Source of the DNA: Savagea sp.
GTDB taxonomy: Bacteria; Bacillota; Bacilli; Bacillales_A; Planococcaceae
Reading direction: 5' to 3'
DNA: 10,277 nucleotides
Assembly (NCBI GenBank): GCA_030152265.1
Contig: JASLHQ010000161.1
Location: forward strand, 1 to 10,277
This document shows, one piece after another, positions 6,195-10,277 of the stretch. Every line of letters starts with the position of its first letter. Position 1 is the stretch's first letter. The notes under the pieces were generated by a model. The model worked only from the letters and a program-made list of their open reading frames with translations, was not told the origin of the DNA and did not search any database. Made by a program: the position numbers and the translations under genes.

Positions 6195-7080
6195 TCTTTT
6201 ACTCGGCTCTCACGTTTCGATGAGCGGTAAAAAAATGTTACTCGGAGCGAGTGAGGAAGCGGCAAGTTACGGAGCGAACACATTTATGATTTATACAGGT
6301 GCGCCTCAAAACACGCGTCGTAAACCGATCGAAGAATTGAATATTGAAGCAGGGCAACAACATATGCAAGAGCACGGCATGCAGCATGTAGTCGTCCATG
6401 CTCCGTACATTATTAACGTGGCGAATACGACGAAGATTGAAACGTTTCGACTCGGTGTTGACTTTTTAAAAAGCGAAATCGAACGAACGGCAGCACTCGG
6501 TGTGAATCAAATTGTCCTTCACCCAGGAGCGCACGTCGGAGCGGGTGTTGATACAGGCATTGCCCGAATTGTCGAAGGGTTAAATGAAGTGTTAGAAGAT
6601 GATCATGACGTGCAAATTGCACTTGAAACGATGGCCGGAAAAGGAACGGAAATCGGCCGCTCTTTCGAAGAACTTGCGCGCATTATCGATGGTGTGACGA
6701 ACAATGAACGTCTCTCTATCACATTCGATACATGTCACGTGCATGATGCAGGATACGACATCGTTCACGACTTAGACGGCGTATTAGCAGAGTTTGATAA
6801 AATTATCGGACTCGATCGTCTAAAAGTATTGCACATTAACGATAGTAAAAATGAGCGCGGGGCTAGGAAAGACCGCCATGAAAATATCGGATTCGGTCAT
6901 ATCGGCTTTGACCCGCTAGCGGAAATTATTCATTTGAAAGAATTCCGTCACATTCCGAAAATTTTAGAAACGCCATATGTCGGCGAAGATAAGAAAAATA
7001 AAAAAGCGCCGTATGCGATTGAAATTGATATGTTGCTCAACCGAGAGTTTGACGCAGCACGAATCGACGCTTTACGTTAA
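6184..7080 (+). CDS. nfo: Endonuclease IV (apurinic/apyrimidinic endonuclease)
   Basis: Endonuclease IV cuts the DNA backbone 5' of abasic sites and trims blocked 3' ends in base excision repair, using three zinc ions. The metal ligands known from E. coli Nfo all appear: H72 (VHAPY), H113 (LHPG), E148 (ETM), D182 and H185 (FDTCHVHD), H217 (LHIND), D230 and H232 (DRHENIG), and E262 (ETP). The ATG at 6184 gives 298 residues, about the usual Bacillales length, with the typical opening [14 protein letters not shown]. An in-frame ATG at 6145 lies inside cshB and would add 13 basic residues not seen in the family. The Shine-Dalgarno AAAGGAAG (6163-6170) is about 13 bases upstream, rather far, so coupling to cshB translation (11-base overlap) probably helps. 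A terminator follows. Confidence 0.96.
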   Translation: MENNLLLGSHVSMSGKKMLLGASEEAASYGANTFMIYTGAPQNTRRKPIEELNIEAGQQHMQEHGMQHVVVHAPYIINVANTTKIETFRLGVDFLKSEIERTAALGVNQIVLHPGAHVGAGVDTGIARIVEGLNEVLEDDHDVQIALETMAGKGTEIGRSFEELARIIDGVTNNERLSITFDTCHVHDAGYDIVHDLDGVLAEFDKIIGLDRLKVLHINDSKNERGARKDRHENIGFGHIGFDPLAEIIHLKEFRHIPKILETPYVGEDKKNKKAPYAIEIDMLLNREFDAARIDALR

Positions 7081-7084
7081 ATAG

Positions 7085-7121
7085 AAGATGTAGCGAGGGA
7101 CTTCCTCGTCACATCTTTTTT
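7085..7121 (+). terminator. Intrinsic terminator after nfo
   Basis: AAGATGT (7085-7091) pairs with ACATCTT (7111-7117) and CGAGG (7094-7098) with CCTCG (7104-7108), around a 2x2 internal loop and loop GACTT. Six T residues follow at 7116-7121. It closes the cshB-nfo unit. Confidence 0.85.
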
Positions 7122-7134
7122 GTAGGCAAAGCAC

Positions 7135-7162
7135 TTTACATTTTCATGCATTGCGATATAAT
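7135..7162 (+). promoter_or_regulatory. Promoter of the znuC-znuB-zur operon
   Basis: TTTACA (7135-7140) and a perfect TATAAT (7157-7162) are separated by 16 bases. The start site would fall inside the adjacent Zur box. Confidence 0.82.
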
Positions 7163-7183
7163 AAATCGTAATCATTTCGTTTT
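7163..7183 (+). promoter_or_regulatory. Zur box (zinc-responsive operator)
   Basis: AAATCGTAAT-C-ATTTCGTTTT is an inverted repeat with 8 of 10 symmetric positions and closely matches the Bacillales Zur consensus (AAATCGTAATNATTACGATTT). It begins immediately after the -10, so bound Zur would block initiation when zinc is plentiful. Confidence 0.88.
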
Positions 7184-7198
7184 GAAAGGATCAGTGAA

Positions 7199-7963
7199 AT
7201 GGCGAGAACGTTAATTAATATACGCAATGTGTCATACCGTTACCATGATGTCGATGTATTAACGAATATCGATTTAACGGTAAAAGAAGGAGAATTTTGG
7301 GCGTTAATCGGTCCGAACGGTTCCGGGAAATCAACGCTCATTAAATTATTACTCGGCTTGCTCCCCATCCAAAAAGGGGAGATTGAATGGTTCGGCGAGC
7401 CGATTCAACAATTGAAAAACCGCGATCAAATTGGATACGTATCCCAAAAATCAAACGCCTTTAACTCGAGTTTCCCAGCGACTGTATTTGAAGTTGTGCG
7501 CAGCGGTCTCGTCAGTCAAAAAGGTTTATTTTCACGTTTTACAAAAGCGGATGAAGCGAAAGTACATGAAGCGCTTCAACTCGTACAAATGGATCAATTT
7601 GCGAATCGCTCGATAGGACAATTATCAGGTGGTCAACAACAACGTGCTTTTATCGCACGTGCGCTCGTCAGCAATCCGCGCATTTTAATTATGGATGAGC
7701 CAACCGTTGGGATCGACCAACAAAATGTTAAAAAGTTTTATGAGTTATTGCACCGCTTAAATGAACAACAAGGCATTGCCATTTTACTCGTCACCCATGA
7801 GATTGATCTCGTCACGAGTTTAGCGAGCCATGTCGCTTGTTTAAATCAGACGATGCATTTCCACGGTGGCCAACAGCAATACGAGCAATTAGATGATGAG
7901 CAATATTCAAAATGGTACGGCCATCCTGTACGACGTGTTCATCAGAAGGAGGGTGCCGAATGA
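7199..7963 (+). CDS. znuC: Zinc ABC transporter, ATP-binding subunit (ZnuC/ZurA/AdcC)
   Basis: This is the cytoplasmic ATPase of a high-affinity zinc importer. Walker A GPNGSGKST is at 38-46, the Q-loop glutamine at Q83, signature LSGGQQQR at 142-149, Walker B ILIMDEP at 162-168, and the H-loop histidine at H200. The ending YGHPVRRVH resembles the C-terminal stretch of ZurA/AdcC-type subunits. Length is 254 residues. AAAGGA (7185-7190) lies eight bases before the ATG. The gene opens the operon behind a Zur box and overlaps znuB by four bases (ATGA, 7960-7963). The substrate is assigned from the Zur box and the downstream zur gene; on protein sequence alone manganese would also be possible. 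Confidence 0.92.
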   Translation: MARTLINIRNVSYRYHDVDVLTNIDLTVKEGEFWALIGPNGSGKSTLIKLLLGLLPIQKGEIEWFGEPIQQLKNRDQIGYVSQKSNAFNSSFPATVFEVVRSGLVSQKGLFSRFTKADEAKVHEALQLVQMDQFANRSIGQLSGGQQQRAFIARALVSNPRILIMDEPTVGIDQQNVKKFYELLHRLNEQQGIAILLVTHEIDLVTSLASHVACLNQTMHFHGGQQQYEQLDDEQYSKWYGHPVRRVHQKEGAE

Positions 7964-8814
7964 TTGAAGCATTACTCAACTATCAGTTTTTACAAAATGC
8001 GGTATGGGCTGGTCTCATCATCGGGATCATCGCACCACTCCTTGGGCTCTTTATCGTTGTAAGGAGATTGGCACTCATTGCGGACGCTTTAAGCCACGTG
8101 GCGTTAGCGGGCATTGCAGGGAGCTTATATTTAAGCCAACAAGTCGCTTTTTTCGCAACGCTCAATCCTATATTTTTAGGAATCGGGACAGCGGTAGGAG
8201 GCTCTCTTTTAATTGAACGTCTTCGCAAAACGTATAAAGACTTTGAAGAATTAGCAATTCCGATCATTTTATCTGCAGGGATTGGATTCGGGGCGATTTT
8301 CATTTCGCTTGCGAAAGGTTTCAGTACGGATCTTGTCGGCTATTTATTCGGGTCGGTTTCGGCGGTAGGTCGCGTCGATTTATACGTCATTATCGGAATT
8401 GCAATCATCGTCATTTTATTTATCGGTTTATTTTATAAAGAGTTATTCACTTTATCGTTTGACAGCGAGTATGCACTTGTTGCGGGTGTGAGAGGGCGTT
8501 ACTTACAACCATTATTTATGGTCATCGTCGCACTCGTCATCGGAGCGTCAATGCGAATCGTCGGAATTTTACTCGTGTCCTCTTTAATGACGATTCCGGT
8601 CGCTGCGGCTATTCAATTAGCGAAAAGCTTTAAAGGAGCGCTCGGGCTTTCTATTTTGTTCGGAGAAATTGCCGTCGTTGTCGGCTTGATTGCTGCATTT
8701 TATTTAGATATTGCACCAGGAGGAACGATCGTCGTTTGTTCGATTATTTTATTAGTTTGTGTACTTTTATGGAAAAAAGTGAACGGCATGATGAAAAGTC
8801 GGGAGGGGTACTAA
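7960..8814 (+). CDS. znuB: Zinc ABC transporter permease (ZnuB/ZurM, ABC-3 family)
   Basis: This is the membrane channel subunit of the zinc importer, pairing with ZnuC. The 284-residue chain has about seven or eight hydrophobic segments (roughly 14-36, 66-86, 98-118, 139-159, 182-215, 225-248 and 253-272). Conserved ABC-3 features include RRLALIADALSHVALAG near residues 35-51 and SSLMTIPVAAA near 207-217. The start is the ATG at 7960, seven bases after AAGGAGG (7946-7952), overlapping the znuC stop. A longer in-frame reading upstream lies wholly inside znuC and is not credible. Its stop is immediately followed by the zur start codon. Confidence 0.93.
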   Translation: MIEALLNYQFLQNAVWAGLIIGIIAPLLGLFIVVRRLALIADALSHVALAGIAGSLYLSQQVAFFATLNPIFLGIGTAVGGSLLIERLRKTYKDFEELAIPIILSAGIGFGAIFISLAKGFSTDLVGYLFGSVSAVGRVDLYVIIGIAIIVILFIGLFYKELFTLSFDSEYALVAGVRGRYLQPLFMVIVALVIGASMRIVGILLVSSLMTIPVAAAIQLAKSFKGALGLSILFGEIAVVVGLIAAFYLDIAPGGTIVVCSIILLVCVLLWKKVNGMMKSREGY

Positions 8815-9225
8815 ATGAATTTAGAAGAGGCTTGGGACATTTTACAAAAAAATTCTTTTAAACGAACGAAAAATCGTGAGTTAATTTTGGAATATTTTAT
8901 GGCGCATGACCGGTATATTACGGCATTGGAAGTGCGCAATGAGTTAGTGAAAGATAATCCTGGATTGAGCTATGATACGATTTATCGCAATCTCGCTACA
9001 TTTGCTGAACTTTCTATTTTAGAAGAGACGGAATTAAACGGGGAACGACATTTTAGAATGCAATGTGATGTCGAAAGTCATCATCATCATTTTATTTGTA
9101 CAAATTGTGGCAAGACAGAGCATATACCATTTTGTCCGATGGAGATGATGGAGGTGACATTACCGAATCATCAAATTGTTGATCATAAGTTTGAAATTTA
9201 TGGAATGTGCCCAAACTGCTTATAA
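8815..9225 (+). CDS. zur: Fur-family zinc uptake repressor Zur
   Basis: Zur is a dimeric Fur-family repressor that binds its operator when loaded with zinc. The N-terminal winged-helix domain includes the recognition helix region SYDTIYRNLATFAE (52-65). The C-terminal domain has the structural zinc cysteines CTNC (95-98) and CPNC (132-135), and a HHHHF stretch (89-93), part of which corresponds to the Fur-family regulatory metal site. At 136 residues it is a little shorter than many Fur proteins but complete. GGGAGGGG (8801-8808) gives a spacing of six, and the ATG directly follows the znuB stop. PerR or Fur would be alternatives by sequence; location behind zinc transporter genes and the Zur box make Zur much the most likely. 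It would repress its own operon. Confidence 0.92.
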   Translation: MNLEEAWDILQKNSFKRTKNRELILEYFMAHDRYITALEVRNELVKDNPGLSYDTIYRNLATFAELSILEETELNGERHFRMQCDVESHHHHFICTNCGKTEHIPFCPMEMMEVTLPNHQIVDHKFEIYGMCPNCL

Positions 9226-9261
9226 AAAATCACGAGAGAATAGTTCTCTTGTGATTTTTTT
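9224..9261. terminator. Bidirectional terminator between zur and the convergent 84-residue gene
   Basis: AATCACGAGAGAA (9228-9240) pairs with TTCTCTTGTGATT (9244-9256) around loop TAG. T residues extend to 9261 on plus, and A residues at 9224-9229 give the T-run on minus, so both converging transcripts can end here. Confidence 0.92.
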
Positions 9262-9265
9262 ATAG

Positions 9266-9520
9266 TCATTCGTCAATATTCATAAGTGAGACGAGTTGTG
9301 CATCTTTTTTAAATGTTTCAATTTCAACTGGATATAAATCTTCCATATCAAGGGAGATACCTGAACAGTTCGTCTCTTTTAAATAAATAACATCAGTCTG
9401 AATAGAATGAATACGATAATAATGATGGTCATAAAAGAAGATAGCTTCAGTCGCGGCATTTAATAAATCGTCCAACTGCTCTTTTAAATGCTTTACAGAT
9501 GCAAGATTAATTGTATCCAT
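9266..9520 (-). CDS. Uncharacterised 84-residue protein
   Basis: I do not recognise this protein. The reading frame is supported by AAAGGAG (9535-9529, minus strand) eight bases before the ATG, by a good upstream promoter, and by a terminator just beyond the stop, so it looks like a real one-gene unit. There is no signal peptide, membrane helix or cysteine cluster (one Cys only). The protein is acidic, with a predicted amphipathic helix (about 9-24, VKHLKEQLDDLLNAAT) followed by likely beta strands rich in Phe and Tyr (about 26-46). This helix-then-strand start faintly recalls Phd/YefM antitoxins, but no toxin gene is adjacent and the match is too weak to name. A hand count over most of the gene gives about 31% G+C, clearly lower than sampled stretches of cshB and nfo, which may mean a more recent arrival. 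Confidence 0.72.
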   Translation of the reverse strand: MDTINLASVKHLKEQLDDLLNAATEAIFFYDHHYYRIHSIQTDVIYLKETNCSGISLDMEDLYPVEIETFKKDAQLVSLMNIDE

Positions 9521-9594
9521 AAAAAAGACTCCTTTCTATTGAATTTCTAAAATATGGATAGTCACTAAAGACTAATTTTCTATATTCACTTTTT

Positions 9595-9623
9595 ATTTTA
9601 TGGTAAAAAAAGATAACATTCAA
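9595..9623 (-). promoter_or_regulatory. Promoter of the 84-residue gene
   Basis: On the minus strand TTGAAT (9623-9618) and TAAAAT (9600-9595) are separated by 17 bases. The predicted leader of roughly 65-70 bases includes a small inverted repeat, TAGTC (9559-9563) and GACTA (9570-9574). Apart from this promoter and the terminator at 9668-9713 I see nothing else in the 9521-9714 gap. Confidence 0.65.
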
Positions 9624-9667
9624 GTGTTTAATATTGAGAATTAAGTACTAGTTTAATAGAAAGTATA

Positions 9668-9713
9668 AAAAAGCCATTTCTACTTATGATTTTTCATGTA
9701 GAAATGGCTTTTT
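9668..9713 (-). terminator. Terminator of the yqfW-like gene
   Basis: AAAAAGCCATTTCTAC (9668-9683) pairs perfectly over 16 bp with GTAGAAATGGCTTTTT (9698-9713). The 14-base loop can pair further (ATGA with TCAT). It lies directly beyond the minus-strand stop codon, and the stem supplies a T-run in that direction. Confidence 0.93.
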
Positions 9714-9714
9714 A

Positions 9715-10277
9715 TTAAAAGTTTCGTTGAATCCAATCATTCGCTTCCGTCCAATTATGGACACGGATGACGCCGTTTGGAATCGGTTCTTGATTCCAAG
9801 GTGAATCGAACAGTAAAACAGGAATGTCTAAAGCTTCATGAATGTCTACTGCATTATCGTGTTTATCTTCAAAAAATGCATCGACTTTTAAATTTTTCGC
9901 TTTTTCGATTTTATAGTGGCTGCCGATTAAATGGATGTCGTCGTATGGAATGAAATGTTGTTCAAACCATTGTTTCGTCGTGTCATAGGAGTCTGTTCCA
10001 CGAGCAGAGACGTAGAGCAGTTCGAATTGATTTTGCCACTGTTTTAAAATTTGTTGGGCATTGGAATGGACAGGTGAAGTCGCATACACATGATTCTCCA
10101 CCGTATTCCACCATTTCGCAAATGTTTCGTGATCGACCTTAACCGCTTTCGTTAAGTCGTATTCGCGAATATCCGCAAGTGTTAAATTTAAGCCGAATCC
10201 TTCATTTAAATGTGGAAGAAGGGCTGCAGGGCTCGTCACCGTACCGTCGATACCAATGCCGAGTCGTGCGCGATATT
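9715..10277 (-). CDS. yqfW: YqfW-like HAD-superfamily nucleotidase, 5' end beyond the window
   Basis: This matches the YqfW / deoxy-pyrimidine 5'-nucleotidase (NT5C) branch of HAD phosphatases, thought to remove phosphate from nucleotides; the YqfW substrate is not established. The frame is open to the window edge, reading YRARLGIGIDGTVTSP from 10275, and has no start codon before the edge. About five residues are probably missing. HAD motif II is LLYVSARG (serine after the strand), a lysine-rich stretch near HYKIEKAK would supply motif III, and FFEDKHDNA is the acidic motif IV. Motif I should read DxDGT, with the first Asp as nucleophile, but here the codon at 10254-10252 is GGT, giving GIDGT. 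Starting at the GTG at 10239 would cut motif I in half and is rejected. The gene follows zur as in B. subtilis, but on the opposite strand and with one extra gene between. Confidence 0.85.
   Translation of the reverse strand, partial: YRARLGIGIDGTVTSPAALLPHLNEGFGLNLTLADIREYDLTKAVKVDHETFAKWWNTVENHVYATSPVHSNAQQILKQWQNQFELLYVSARGTDSYDTTKQWFEQHFIPYDDIHLIGSHYKIEKAKNLKVDAFFEDKHDNAVDIHEALDIPVLLFDSPWNQEPIPNGVIRVHNWTEANDWIQRNF

Noticed and set aside
3636..9135. Shared peptide CPMEMM in the YgaP-like protein (codons from about 3630) and in Zur (codons from about 9135)
   Set aside because: The surrounding sequences are unrelated and the motif context differs, so this looks like coincidence rather than homology or a repeat.
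10237..10239. GTG at 10239 as the start of the yqfW-like gene
   Set aside because: The frame continues upstream to the window edge through the HAD motif I region (LGIGIDGTVT), so the gene is 5'-truncated by the window instead.

Overview
The window looks like chromosomal core sequence of a low-to-moderate G+C member of the Bacillales (Bacillota). Shine-Dalgarno sites are strong, terminators are hairpin plus T-run, and genes are tightly coupled. The order cccA - trmK - yqfO/nif3 - (nudix, YgaP-like) - ispH - cshB - nfo - zinc ABC genes - zur - yqfW closely resembles the stretch after sigA in Bacillus subtilis. The presence of ispH points to the non-mevalonate isoprenoid pathway and argues against Staphylococcus, which has a similar order but uses mevalonate. 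Genus cannot be fixed from the sequence. The very acidic exported linker in the cytochrome would suit an alkaliphile or halophile, but that is only a hint.

Layout. 1-900: promoter, a membrane-anchored cytochrome c with two nearly identical haem domains, and a strong terminator. 901-2720: trmK and the Nif3-family gene yqfO, translationally coupled by an ATGA overlap. 2726-3398: a self-contained unit made of a promoter, a ykkC-family riboswitch (probably the nucleoside-diphosphate subtype), a long overlapping terminator hairpin and a Nudix hydrolase gene. 3421-3772: a short gene for a two-helix YgaP-like membrane protein with its own promoter and a CsoR/CstR-like palindrome, ending in a bidirectional terminator shared with convergent ispH. 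3779-4753 (minus): ispH, probably starting at TTG. From the same divergent region, cshB and nfo run rightwards as an overlapping pair (4893-7080). 7135-9261: a Zur-box promoter drives znuC-znuB-zur, a zinc uptake operon encoding its own repressor but no substrate-binding protein. 9266-9520 (minus): an AT-rich 84-residue gene of unknown function. 9715-10277 (minus): yqfW-like HAD nucleotidase, cut by the window edge, in which the expected nucleophilic aspartate reads as glycine.

Most of the window is housekeeping: RNA modification and remodelling, DNA base repair, isoprenoid synthesis, zinc homeostasis and respiration. The points most worth a second look are the riboswitch-Nudix unit with its aptamer/terminator overlap, the duplicated di-haem cytochrome with a palindrome in its promoter, the possible sulfur- or copper-responsive operator at the YgaP-like gene, the apparent loss of the YqfW nucleophile, and the orphan 84-residue protein. 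No mobile element, CRISPR array, tRNA or rRNA was seen.
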